Assembly: GCA_032622095.1 (NCBI GenBank)
Contig: CP136062.1
Location: 202,147,959-202,211,958, forward strand
Direction of reading: 5' to 3'
Length of the DNA stretch: 64,000 nucleotides
Origin: Siphonodentalium dalli
Taxonomy: Eukaryota > Mollusca > Scaphopoda > Gadilida > Siphonodentaliidae
Part shown: positions 35,961 through 46,301 of the stretch, one piece after another
Layout: every line of letters begins with the position of its first letter
Position numbering within the stretch: the first letter of the stretch is position 1
Position numbers and translations under genes: made by a program
Notes under the pieces: model-generated
The model's database searches: none
What the model saw: the letters and a program-made list of their open reading frames with translations, nothing else
Told to the model about the DNA's origin: nothing

Positions 35961-36369
35961 AGTTGGTACGTAGCATACGGGATTGTAGGTTTATGTCATC
36001 TTTTCATTGGTTTGTGAAGATATGTAGTGGTATGTTTTCAGTAGATGTGGTTCCAGCCATAGTTCCGTGAATATTTCCAGTTTGTCAAGTGATCATTGTT
36101 GGATTATTATATTTGTTGTAAGTGTCTAAAAGTGGAATGGGTAAAATATTACTTCACCAATCATGCATGAATAGATAACATTTAATTCTGTATATGTCCT
36201 TTATTTTGAGAATATTACTAAATTTAAAAAGACTGGAATTATTGTATCTTACGTTGTGGATAGTTCGGATAGATTTATTCTGTAGTACAATAAGTTTATT
36301 GACGGTTTTAGCATTTCCTCAAGTGTCAATAGAGTATATTATATGACTTTGGATCAGAGAGTGATATCA

Positions 36370-37000
36370 CATGTGCATACTTTTTGTGGAAGCTACACGA
36401 TTAATGGCAAACAGCGCTCGAGATATTACTGTTGAGATGACAGATACATGGTTTTTAAATGTTAAATGTTCATCAATACCAAGGAATTTGAATGTAGTCT
36501 CTCGATAATTATTGCCTATTCTTTCTATTTGATTACCATTTATTATAATATGGTGATTATTGGAACTAATTTTTACCACCTGTTGGTTAACTTGGTTTAA
36601 TGATATACTTGGTTTTGTTGGTGTTTAATGATAGCTTATTTGCCTTACACCAATTATTTAAGCAACTGAATTGAGCATTGGTATGGAAAGAAAGAGATTT
36701 TATGTCATGAGATGAATATACTGTTGTCATCTGCAAATGACAAGACAGTTTTGTATTTGTGTGCACATCATTGACATATATCAGAAAAATTATTGGCCCC
36801 CAGTATATGACCTTGAGGAACCCCAATCGTGTTTGTTCCGCTTTGAAGAGACTTCGCCATCAATGTCTACATATTGCATCCTGTCCTTTACGTAGCTTTA
36901 TGTAGCTTTTTAGCATTGTCCCTATTGCCGTAGTATTCCAGTTTAGTTAAAAATATATCATAGTTTATCGTATCGAAAGTTTTGAAAAGTCAATAAAAGT
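36370..37000 (-). pseudogene. Decayed non-LTR reverse transcriptase fragment
   Basis: On the minus strand, in order: 'TFDTINYDIFLTKLEYYG' (~36985-36930), 'GVPQG' plus 'ILG' (~36825-36800), 'FLIYVNDVHTNTKLSCHLQ', a degraded active-site region 'MTTVYSSHDIKSL' where YADDT is expected, then 'WCKANKLSLNTNKTKYI' and 'FKFLGIDEHLTFKNHVSVI'. The order matches a LINE reverse transcriptase from motif 3 to the start of the thumb. Frame changes separate the blocks. No endonuclease part is seen, so this is an internal fragment of an old copy. Confidence 0.8.
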
Positions 37001-37390
37001 AGCTAATGCACAGTGCTTAGTTTTCTTATTATTTATATTTGCTGAATTTAGAAGTTTAATTATAGGATGTATAGTGGGGCGACCTTTACGAAGCCATATT
37101 GGTGAATGTAGAATGTATCATCAAAATATTCCGCTAAACGACTGCAAACGAAAGGTGACATTCTGCGTCACCCTCCCGACTTTACATATCTCGATATGGC
37201 ATTCTATGTCACCCACCCGACTTTACATATATCGATGTGAAGCCTCGTTAAATTTTATTTTATTTATCTGCTATTGATTATCTGTTCGGTCTGTATTCTT
37301 ATACTGATTCAATGTTTGAACACTAGTTAGTTCTTTAATTTATATTCCTGACATCAAGCGGAAACGATTGCTCTCGATTGGTTTTATTTG
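37001..37390. other. Intergenic, with a short repeated phrase
   Basis: A 'TGACATTCTGCGTCACCC(T)CCCGACTTTACATAT(C/A)TCGAT' phrase occurs twice in tandem (~37156-37224). Otherwise nothing recognised. Confidence 0.5.
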
Positions 37391-38160
37391 TACATATACA
37401 CTCATTGTGTTAGTCTCATCCACTGTATTCTGCTTCGCTACGATAGTTGTTGACCGCCTGAGTATGTTCTTAGTCGTGATATGGACTAGCTGCTCAAAGT
37501 TAAACCTCAATCAATCATATGTTCCAGCGGAATGTTCTCAATGTTTCGCTCAGAAGTGAGAAAGACTCTCTTTATAGTTACCACATCAGGAGTAAACTAA
37601 CAAGATACGCTCTTCGTTGTTCGATGCTGAAGAAAAGTCGACTTTCTAAATTCTTTGACTTGAATGTTTCACCTGTTGCATGCAAACTCCACATGAAAGT
37701 ATTTAATGTATTTATCGACTTTTTTCATCTCCGGCACCGGACAAAAGCGAGCATTTATTGGGATTTCTAACTATTGAATATTTAGTCATGTCTTGATGGA
37801 ATGTTTGGGAGATCGCAATCCCAGTCAAAAATCCCAGTCCTGAATCCCGCCATTCGTGTCTGGGGTATTCCTATTTAAAAGGGCATGGCTGATTTGATCC
37901 TGTGTAATTTGGAATTATGGACAATACAGTGTCGATAAATACACGGTATATCGACTTCATATACTCTGACAAAGCATTTTCAATATTCTGCCAAAAAGTG
38001 AGAAAAGGTTTTCATTTTTACCATATCAGGTATACACTGATCATTAACATTAACATCCTGTCATCGACAATAAATCAGTGTAAAATATTTCACGTATTTA
38101 ACGACCTGTTTTGTATCACCGGAAGCGGATCGGCATATGCATTGCGTCGTATAGCTTGAG
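37391..38160 (+). repeat. Two diverged relics of the 'CTCTTTA' leader family
   Basis: Around 37548-37640 ('AAGTGAGAAAGACTCTCTTTA', 'ACCACATCAGGAGTAAAC', 'GATACGCTCTTCGTTGTTCGATGC') and again around 37990-38040 ('AAAGTGAGAAAAGG', 'ACCATATCAGGTATACAC'). Each resembles the leader of the Helitron at 39711-40411 and the stretch at 56490-56600. No clean ends visible. Confidence 0.5.
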
Positions 38161-39710
38161 GCTTCAAACTCCTATGTTCCTTTAAACCTTAGACATGTTT
38201 AGGTAAACGGTTATTCGGTATGATAAATTGCTCCATTTAGATGAGAATAGTTTTTTCTCAAAACCCAATTACATGAGCATAAAACGATGTTTTGAACGGA
38301 ACGAGTCTTGCATATCGAATCACATGGTGGACATCTGTACCTGGGATACTAACTACATGGGAACTTGTTGAATGTTTTCCAATTTAGTTCGGTATTTACT
38401 AGTGTTTTGTTTATACCTCTCCTCTGTAGTCAAAACCGGTCAACGAGTGTGAGGTGAGTGAGATGTACTGTTACGATCATAATGGCGTCACTCCATGTCG
38501 ATACCGTGTATTGCATCAAGACACTATAGTATTGGTTTCAATGGTGCGATCAATATTTGTTTGTACACAAACGTAGCAATGGTAGTTGTATTGTTTATAA
38601 TTGGTATTGAGGAGACACACATGACACACACACTAGAGTAACGATATATTGAAAGTTTGAATATTCTTGCACTCACATTAGTTTTGCACACAATTCAAGC
38701 GGCACATAATCTCAATTGGGCCATTCTCTCACTTGCGACATCAGGGAAAGTATAGCATATATTAAAAGTGATATAATTAATGTAAAGAGATAAGTGGATT
38801 GTTATTCCGCTGGCATTTGGGCGACACGACGCTCTTCAAGAGACATCTCAAGTAATACAGATATAGGAGTTCAGTTTGACGCATTTAAATTAACGATGGT
38901 ATAGTTTTATTATGCTAAATTGGAAAGGGCATCTTTAATCTTGAACGGTGCATCTTTAACCTATTTTGATCTCACCAATTACTGGACGACGTGCAACGAA
39001 CAATTACAATTTGAGACTTGACTATTGCATGTCTCTTTAACCATTTCTGGATTCTCCAAACCAGTTGTAAATTAACAGATTGGATTGGACTACAATGTAT
39101 TTATTATTCATGTGGATGGGTATTCGGGAGATATAGAGACCACAGACATAAACAAAAACAAATAATACAATCCGCGGAAGGATTCCTATTGAGTGGTGTA
39201 ACAGATAAAACGTTCAACAAACCGTTTGTTGAACTTATTATTGTCTGAACATTTCCTAAGGGATGACTATTTAATAAAGAAAGGGTTATCGATAATGATA
39301 TACCTGTACCGTATATGCGGGTCAGCCATTAAAGACCGGCACTTCCCGATGCATTACTATTCAAATTATGATGTCTAAACTCGGCACGGTTCTTGATTAG
39401 AGAGGGTTAATTATTCATTTGATCAACGTTTAGAGCGTATAATCAAATCATAACGGGCTATCTGACCGTTGCCAACGGCTTTTGTTCAGTTGCCAAATCA
39501 CGAAAGTCGTGTTAGCAGCCAGTTGTAATTTTCCCAGATCGTCTTTGATGTTCCGTTTATGAGATATAGTTTACGCAACCATAGTTATCTTAATGCGCGT
39601 TAAGCCGAAAGAGTTGTTGTGTCCATGGTGTGTATTCCTCTTATATACCATGGTACGGTACCGTGCTCTTCTTCCAGAGAAGCATTGAAATTTGACTGGT
39701 CGCGCATTAA
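38161..39710. other. Intergenic, nothing recognised
   Basis: AT-rich. No motif-bearing frame. Confidence 0.4.
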
Positions 39711-40411
39711 TCTATACCAAAACTCAATTTTGTTTGTTTGTACTTTTGTTTGTCCGCTTATAGGCGACCAAACGACTTGACCATCGGAGCTGAAAATTTG
39801 TATATAGACGTAGTTTGAAGTATTAGATAGGTCCCGTTGACCGCAGATGTCATTAAAAAAAACAGCTGAGACTCCGCGTGCAATGATGTTAACAAGTTGC
39901 TGTTATAAGCTGACAAAACGCTCTTTAGTCATACCATATCATGAAAATATCAATAGTTAACGCTCTTTATCGTTAGTCTACACAGAGACCGCAATCAACA
40001 TTACACACCGCCTCGAATAGCGTAATCGAGCGACCACAACGCTCTTTATACATACCATATCAGGAATACAATCCGAAATAGATCAACAGTGAACGTTGTT
40101 CATTACGAACATGATTGTTTTATGGCACCATGCCTCCGAAACGCTTCAAGTTGTCAAGAAAAAACATCAAAGAGAAAAAGTATGTTACACGAGTAGCTGA
40201 GACACCAGACGAACATAAAAATCATCTAAACGATGTCCGCACTCACATAGCAGCTGAGACCCTCGACGAACACGAAGATTGACTAAATGATGCCCGAAGA
40301 CCACCAATGTGGTGTACAAAGAAGTTCTTTGAAATTGAGTAAATGTATGTCAAAACACTTCAATTTGTTTCCAAGCTTCTTTACCCGAGCAACACCGGGT
40401 ACCCCAGCTAG
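39711..40411 (+). mobile_element. Non-autonomous Helitron (701 bp)
   Basis: The 5' end is TCTATACC and the 3' end is ...CCAGCTAG, with the hairpin 'ACCCGAGCAACACCGGGT' ending ~9 bp before the terminus. The left flank is A (39710) and the right flank is T (40412). TC start, CTAG end, subterminal hairpin and insertion between A and T are the defining Helitron features. Near the 5' end 'GTCCGCTTATAGGCGACCAAACG' resembles known Helitron leaders. A coding relic is present (next entry), but the Rep and helicase domains are absent. Confidence 0.9.
40130..40342 (+). pseudogene. Relic of a Helitron protein N-terminus
   Basis: From the ATG at 40130: 'MPPKRFKLSRKN', then 'RVAETPDEHKNHLNDVRTHI' followed by 'AAETLDEHED', a stop, and 'LNDARRPP' in the same frame. 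The repeating 'AETP(E/D)..R/H...L' pattern is characteristic of the region upstream of the Rep domain in many autonomous Helitron proteins. The TGA at 40280 most simply arose from CGA (arginine), since the reading frame continues after it to 'KKFFEIE'. Only ~70 codons survive, with no HUH nuclease motif. It shows the element derives from an autonomous Helitron by internal deletion. Confidence 0.7.
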
Positions 40412-40422
40412 TCAGATATATA

Positions 40423-40632
40423 CAGTAATGCCCTAAATAATCGACTCCTTAACCACAGCATAATTATGGGTAACTTTTAAGGATTTAGTCGGAAATATGG
40501 CTTGTTGTCATTCATCGGATAGCTAGTGAGAGCTTTCCGATGAATGGCAACAAGACATATTTCCGACTAAATCCCGAAAAGTTACCCATAATTCTGCTGC
40601 GGTTAAGGAGTCGATCATTTAGGGCATTACTG
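40423..40632. mobile_element. 210-bp palindromic MITE with TA flanks (mariner-like)
   Basis: Almost the whole element is one inverted repeat. It begins 'CAGTAATGCCCTAAATAATC' and ends with the near-perfect inverse. The loop is only a few bases near 'AGCTAGTGAGAGCT' (~40520). TA at 40421-40422 and 40633-40634 is the target duplication of Tc1/mariner-type elements. It starts 11 bp after the Helitron end and is directly followed by the minisatellite. Confidence 0.93.
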
Positions 40633-40649
40633 TATCTTATTCGATTATT

Positions 40650-41460
40650 CCTTGGCGAGCTTGGTAACTGGCACTGTGGACTAGGATTTGACGTAACGAT
40701 TGTTCCTTGGCGAGCTTGGTAACTGGCACTGTGGACAAGGATTTGACGTAACATTTGTTCCTTGGCGAGCTTGGTAACTGGCACGGTGGACTAGGATTTG
40801 TATCTTATACGACAGACGTAGCGATCGTTCCTTGGCGAGCTTGGTAACTGGCACTGTGGACTAGGATTTGACGTAGCGATTGTTCCTTGGCGAGCTTGGT
40901 AACTGGCACGGTGGACTAGGCGAGCTTGGTAACTGGTACTGTGGACTAGGAGAGCTTGGTAACTGGCACTGTGTACTAGACGAGCTTGGTAAATGGCACT
41001 GTGGACTAGACGAGCTTGGTAACTGGCACTGTGGACTAGGCGAGCTTGGTAACTGGCACTATGGACTAGGCGAGCTTGGTAACTGACACTGTATACTAGA
41101 CGAGCTTGGTAACTGGCACTGTGGACTAGACGAGCTTGGTAACTGGCACTGTGGACTAGGTGAGCTTGGTAACTGACACTGTGGACTAGGAGAGCTTGGT
41201 AACTGACACTGTGGACTAGGAGAGCTTGGTAACGGACACTGTGGACTAGACGAGCTTGGTAACTGGCACTGTGGACTAGGTGAGCTTGGTAACTGACACT
41301 ATGGACTAGACGAGCTTGGTAACTGGCACTGTGGACTAGGCGAGCTTGGTAACTGGCACTGTGGACTAGGTGAGCTTGGTAACTGACACTGTGGACTAGG
41401 AGAGCTTGGTAACGGACACTGTGGACTAGACGAGCTTGGTAACTGGCACTGTGGACTAGT
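40650..41460. repeat. 30-bp minisatellite block, copy 1
   Basis: First about five ~55-74-bp units joined by 'ATTTGACGTAACGATTGTTCCTTGG'-like spacers (40650-40918). Then 18 units of exactly 30 bp follow (CGAGCTTGGTAACTGGCAC, then TGTGGACTAGG), from ~40919 to 41459. With a 30-bp period, two minus frames stay open and encode decapeptide repeats such as LVHSASYQAR. I regard these as by-products of the repeat. Confidence 0.95.
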
Positions 41461-41818
41461 ATTTGGAAAGTATACGACGCGCGTCGTGACCAAAAAAAAT
41501 CCAGATACATGTATACACGGTGGCTTCAAAGATGTCTCGCTTACCAGATAAAAGATCCATTTTCTTTCTCTAGAATGCAACTACACAAAGAGCGTTCGCT
41601 GATATATCTATATATATCAATACTATGCTAATGGATGGAAACTAAAACGGCTAATACATTAATGTCACTTCAATGACAATTTCCAGAGCATATATAGTAC
41701 CTATATGGATTATCTTTATTTTTTTATCGAGAAAATTTTAATCCCCGACAAGTGACAAAACGAGTCTACAAATGTAAATTGAGGCTTGAATATTGGGGGT
41801 ATATGGCCTAAAATTCCT
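41461..41818. repeat. Right flank shared by both minisatellite blocks, copy 1
   Basis: From 'TATTTGGAAAGTATACGACG' to 'GGGGGTATAT' this is nearly identical to 46799-47140, including the 'CGACGCGCGTCG' palindrome. The copies differ by single changes and a homopolymer: eight A's here at ~41492, seven at ~46830. Confidence 0.95.
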
Positions 41819-42814
41819 TAAATCGACATGTAGTTTGCAATCAAATCGAAAAATAAATTTTCGATATGCCGGTCATCATCATCATATTATGAACATATAG
41901 TATGTGTGGAATGTGTCACGTTAAAATGAGCACCGCGGAGGATCATGTTCCTATTTTTCAGCTGTCATGAAAACGGTAGGCACTTTTATGCATGTTTTCT
42001 CCGTTACCAACCCGAAAAGGTAGCATATGGGTACGTACAGTCCATTTAAACATGTGGCAACAGTTTTATATTGTCACAATCAATACACAATGGTGGCTAT
42101 ATTCACATGCATGCAATTTTATAAAATACTCATGATTCGAGCTGTCACTAGCCAGATGTTTAGGGTCAATGGCTGCCCGTATATCTTAGGATTACCGTGC
42201 AATTAAAAATTCATTCCGAATCGAACACTCTCTATCACTATATATGGTGTATAGACAGACGAAATGGACCAATTTCTTATGTGGGGATATATACGTTTTC
42301 GAAAACATAACATGTGGAAAATATTGATGTGGCGTTTGTGATATGCGACACACATATACTACAGTGGGCGTGGTAACGGAGAAAACACATTTTGGGTCTT
42401 TATATTCCTAAATATTGCGAATCGTTGATACACACTAAATTTTTAATAATATGTGACACAAACGTGTTTGGTTGAATTTCTAACTTCGCTGGAAACATAT
42501 TAACTATTATTTGAAACTACATGCAGTCCCATGTACTTTTAATGTGAATGCGTTTCCAGTAAACCCATATCATTGATCTATGCTGGTGCACACAATTCTG
42601 TGCATCTAAAAATAAGACCTGCGTAATCATGCCATTCAATTTTATTTGATTACATAAATATAAGAATGTGTTAATATATGTCGAACAAGGAATACCTGAC
42701 AATTCAAACGCCCGATGTAATATTAGCATGGACATGATGGTAACGGAGAAAAACCTATATATAGTTATATACGACCTGTATGCAAGTTTATGAATGAGGA
42801 ATATTTTGCTAATG
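41819..42814. other. Intergenic with scattered GGTAACGGAGAAAAC words
   Basis: The 15-mer occurs at 42372-42386 and 42739-42753, and inverted at 41994-42008. No coding signal. Confidence 0.6.
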
Positions 42815-43461
42815 AACGAGGAGTGGTGACTTTCGCTCCACCGGAGACTTCGTCTCAGGTGAGCTAAAAATTAAAGGTCAAAATGCAAAAATGTAATTTT
42901 TTGTTTTTAGAGTTATGTCTCTGGCCTCGCCCCTATTTGACCCGGTGACCCCATTTGAACAAATCTGAACCCCAATCACCCAAGGTCCCTCCGTATCAAA
43001 TATGAATCCATTCGACCCGATGGTACAAGAGAAGAAGTCGTTTTAAGAAATACTATGGAGGGAAAGAGTTATGGCCCAGGCTTCGCAACTATTTGACACA
43101 GTGACCTCATTTGAACAAATCTGAATGTGAGTCACATAGGGAACATCCACACCAAATATGAACCCATTTGACCTGCCGGTAATTGAGAAGAAGATGTTTA
43201 AAAGAATTACTATGGAGAGAAAGAATTATGGCCCTGGCTTCGCAACTATTCGACCCAGTGACCTCATTTGAACAAATCTGAATGAGAGTCACCTAGGGAA
43301 CAGCCACACCAAATATGAACTCATTCGGTCTATAGGTTCCAGAGGAGAAGATGTTTAAAGAGTTGTTGATTGATGGACGGACTGACGGATTGACGGACGG
43401 ATGGACGGACGAGAAGTGATGACTATAGCTCCACCAGAGACTTCGTCTCAGGTGAGCTAAA
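42815..43461. repeat. Tandem ~158-bp repeat bounded by 'GACTTCGTCTCAGGTGAGCT'
   Basis: Three diverged units start at ~42910, ~43068 and ~43225; landmarks are 'TATTTGACCCAGTGACC.CATTTGAACAAATCTGAA' segments and 'AGAAGAAGATGTTTAAAAGA'. The block begins and ends with the same phrase, 'GCTCCACCGGAGACTTCGTC' onwards (42833 and 43420). The 3' side has a GACGGAC-rich run. I recall this layout as common dispersed DNA in bivalves and other spiralians. Confidence 0.8.
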
Positions 43462-43626
43462 AAACTACCAAAACAAAATGCATTGTTTTATTCATGGATT
43501 GGTACTAGTATGCAATTTGATTAAAATTCGAAATTAATTTTAAATAGCTAGTAGCCTTCAATTAATTTCCTGCCTATATAAATCAATTTAATAAATGTCA
43601 TCGTTACTAGTGTCATCACATTGAGT
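43462..43626. other. Short AT-rich spacer
   Basis: Nothing recognised. Confidence 0.4.
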
Positions 43627-44370
43627 CTATATGTCTAAACATGACAAACACGTGAAATTATCACCGTCGTCAAAGACACCGTAATCCTCTCCGCAACCTT
43701 CATGAAACCACTTGCCACAATCTGAGCACAACACCCATTCGTCGCGTTTACTGGGGTCGAGTGGATCACCATAAACCCATCCACACTTCCCACAAGTATA
43801 CGCATCTTGACAGTTATTTTCCGCACTCTTTTTTAAAGCTCGCTTGCCTTTGATGACCGTTGGCCGAGAACCATTTGACTCGCGAACATGTGGTACAGAC
43901 ATCGTTGTGAACTTCCAATTGCTTTTCAGGTCGGATTCACCATTTGAGGTTAGAAACTTTAAACAATTGGCGCAGAAACATGACGTTTCTCTGGTAGCGA
44001 TGCCGATTGCGTGTTTGGTAGGAATAACCGCGTGTACCTTGAGTGTTCCAGGAACGGGTAGGACATCGGGAAAACCAATTTCAGGGCGCTTTCGTTGAGG
44101 TGAACAAATGCGACATTGGCATTGGCGTGATTGCCACAATCACAAAATGCGGCGGCGTTCTGTATCACACATTTACCGGTCTTCACTGCAACGTCAGCCA
44201 ACCTCTTGGGGGTCCCTCCAACTCCATCACACGGCCCCTTTCCATGACCTGCTTCCAAATATTGCCAGGTAGCTTTCACGCCCATCTTAGAATGATTGCT
44301 GACAAGGTTGAAGATATGTCTGTTTCGATATTGGCTGGTGGGTGAATCCGAAATGTATAGTGGATGTATT
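43627..44370 (-). pseudogene. PHD-finger protein pseudogene (multi-copy invertebrate family)
   Basis: The minus strand begins at ~44355 with 'HPLYISDSPTSQYRNRHIFN' followed by 'WQYLEAGHGKGPCDGVGG' and 'KRLADVAVKTGKCVIQNAAA', to ~44150. After a frame change near 44065, the second frame has 'LPVPGTLKVHAVIP' and 'TSCFCANC'. It ends with a PHD-like zinc finger, 'CGKCGWVYGD' ... 'WVLCSDCGKWFHEGCG' ... 'FTCLSC', residues ~116-167 of the 170-codon frame. The SPTSQYRN, AGHGKGPCDG and PGT-KVH blocks belong to a multi-copy invertebrate family of unknown role, often found near transposons; I recall this from memory. The frameshift makes the copy non-functional unless it is a sequencing error. Upstream coding sequence is missing, replaced by tandem repeats. 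Confidence 0.7.
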
Positions 44371-44384
44371 TGACACCAGGAACA

Positions 44385-44960
44385 ATATATAACACCCTTT
44401 GTTTGACCTAAATCGGCCAAGGGGCTGAGAGATAGCATGGGTGTCCTATTTTGAACCCCTCGGGACAGCGACAATTTTGGATCATGCAGGTTGAGGTGTG
44501 TGAGGTGTTTGGAAAGAGTGCCTGGGGAGGCGCACCCTACAACACCCTTTGTTTGACCTAAATCGGTCAACGGGACGAGAAATGGAATGGATGTCCTATT
44601 TGAACCCTTCTGGTCGGCGGGCATTTTGGATCGGGGTGGTGTGAAAGGGGTGAATATTTAGATTATCTTAGGGCACCCTTTGTTTTACCTAAATCGACCA
44701 AGGGGTCGAGAAATGCCATGGGTGCCCTATTTGAACATCTCTGGATGGTGTCCATTTTAGATCGTGGTGTGGTGAAGGGGGTATTTAGATTGGCTTCCTA
44801 CACACACCTTTTATTTGACCTAAATCGGCTGAGAAAAGGCATGGTGCCCTATTTGAACCCTTCTGGACGGCGGTCACTTTGGATCTGGATGGGTGCGTGG
44901 ATAGAATATTTGTGGGGGGGGGGGGGCACCATATACAAAACCCTTTGTTTGACATAATTA
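44385..44960. repeat. ~130-155-bp tandem repeat, about five diverged units
   Basis: 'ACCCTTTGTTTGACCTAAATCG' or a close variant recurs at ~44393, 44546, 44676, 44808 and 44940. Each is followed by 'GAGAAATG', 'GTGCCCTATTTGAAC' and a 'TTTTGGATC(G)' box. It directly abuts the 5' side of the PHD pseudogene. A G-run lies at ~44914-44926. Confidence 0.85.
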
Positions 44961-45167
44961 TAAAAATTTCGAATAAGGAATGGAAGTCACCTTCGTTTTA
45001 ATCGGTACTGTAACGGGGTGAATATATCGTTAAGATAGATAACTCTGGTCGCCAGACAAGAAATCCATCCTACATAACCCAACAGAAACTCATCTGCCAC
45101 TCAGAGCCCGTCTGTCTGTTGCAGTGTGAGCAATGGCAACCCGCACTGTCTCTTTGATTTTGCTTTC

Positions 45168-45426
45168 CCATTTTGCCCGGATAGCATGGCACATTGTCCC
45201 CCTTTGCCCAGTGCGGTGTCCCGATTTGCCCAAAGGCACGGGCAAAGTGGGACAAAACAAGAGGTTCCAAAAGGGACACGCCGAGATGGTGTTTGGTATC
45301 AATGATCACCCGATTATATGCGCCGATGAATTATATACCAATCAACGGCTTTCCATTTTTTCCGGCGAAAATCCTATCTAAAATTCCTTGAAAACATTTG
45401 GTGTCCCGCTTTGCCCGGGTCTCCCC
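45168..45426. repeat. TTTGCCC-rich segment with small hairpin
   Basis: 'TGTCCCGATTTGCCC' (45217-45231) and 'GGGCAAAGTGGGACA' (45240-45254) form a hairpin. 'GTGTCCCGCTTTGCCCGGGT' recurs at ~45401. Probably the ends of a small inverted-repeat element. The overlapping open frames are antisense pairs with no family match. Confidence 0.55.
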
Positions 45427-46300
45427 TATTTGTAATTAACCTGGTTAGTTTTTTGTGTTGATCTGAGTCAAACAAACCCCAGACTGCCTATATAGCATCG
45501 CCAAGGGGTTCATATGTGCCTAAAGAATGACCTTCTGGTGTTCGCTGGTAACGGAGAAAACGGTAACGGAGAAAACCGCATATTGTTTACAACCATATAC
45601 AAAAGTCTTGTGATATTAATTTCAACATGCTCACGTGATATCTTGGGCTTGATAGACGTTCCATCAGATGAAATTAGCAGTTGGAGTTAAATAGTCGATT
45701 TTCTATGTTTTATGGTGGTAACGGAGAAAACATCCTTAAATAAACTGTTTTGGGAGTGGCAACTCATCTCTCGTTATTTCTACATACGATTCATTTGCAT
45801 TTAGAGCTATATGTTCCCCAGGTTACACGTGATACTGCGTTTCTTTGTATAAAATTAGGCACTACAGCAAGTTGTATCTGTCAGTTATGACGATTTAATT
45901 GATGGTAACGGAGAAAACACCGTTTTCACGGACAACATACCATGGTGGACTGCTTCCAAATATAGTAACGTTATAGAATAATCGGTTTTTAATGCGAGAA
46001 TCGGTCATACAAGTGAGATAATTACATAGGACTTGTATAATATAGTAACGGGTTACTCAAGTTTCTGAGCTCATGAAATCGGATACCCAATAACGGACAT
46101 CCAAAAAACAGCCAATTTTGTCACTCAAACCTCCCATTTGTGAAATATAAGGAAGCCAACCGGATTTTTCTATGTGATATATATTCGCCATAAGACCCCT
46201 GTTTAATGATGTGTTGCCATTGAGATAGCGGTCGAGACATGCATGAGATACACCCCTCGGACACGTATTTGCCATTTTTTCGCTATAAGGAATTTTGGGC
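45427..46300. other. Intergenic with four GGTAACGGAGAAAAC words
   Basis: The 15-mer occurs at 45547-45561 and immediately again at 45562-45576, then at 45717-45731 and 45904-45918. Otherwise AT-rich and non-coding. 'GGAATTTTGGGCCATATA' at ~46290 is close to the inverse of 41803-41818. Confidence 0.7.
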
Positions 46301-46301
46301 C

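Noticed and set aside
40791-41510. 239-codon frame rich in LVHSASYQAR as a repeat protein gene
   Set aside because: Explained by the 30-bp minisatellite; a second minus frame is equally open (SPQCQLPSSP), which a real gene would not show.
43635-44345. Additional plus and minus frames over the PHD pseudogene
   Set aside because: Alternate-frame shadows; only the frames carrying the SPTSQYRN and PHD blocks match a family.
45070-45391. Paired 65-82-codon frames on both strands
   Set aside because: They sit in a TTTGCCC-rich inverted-repeat segment and show no recognisable motif.
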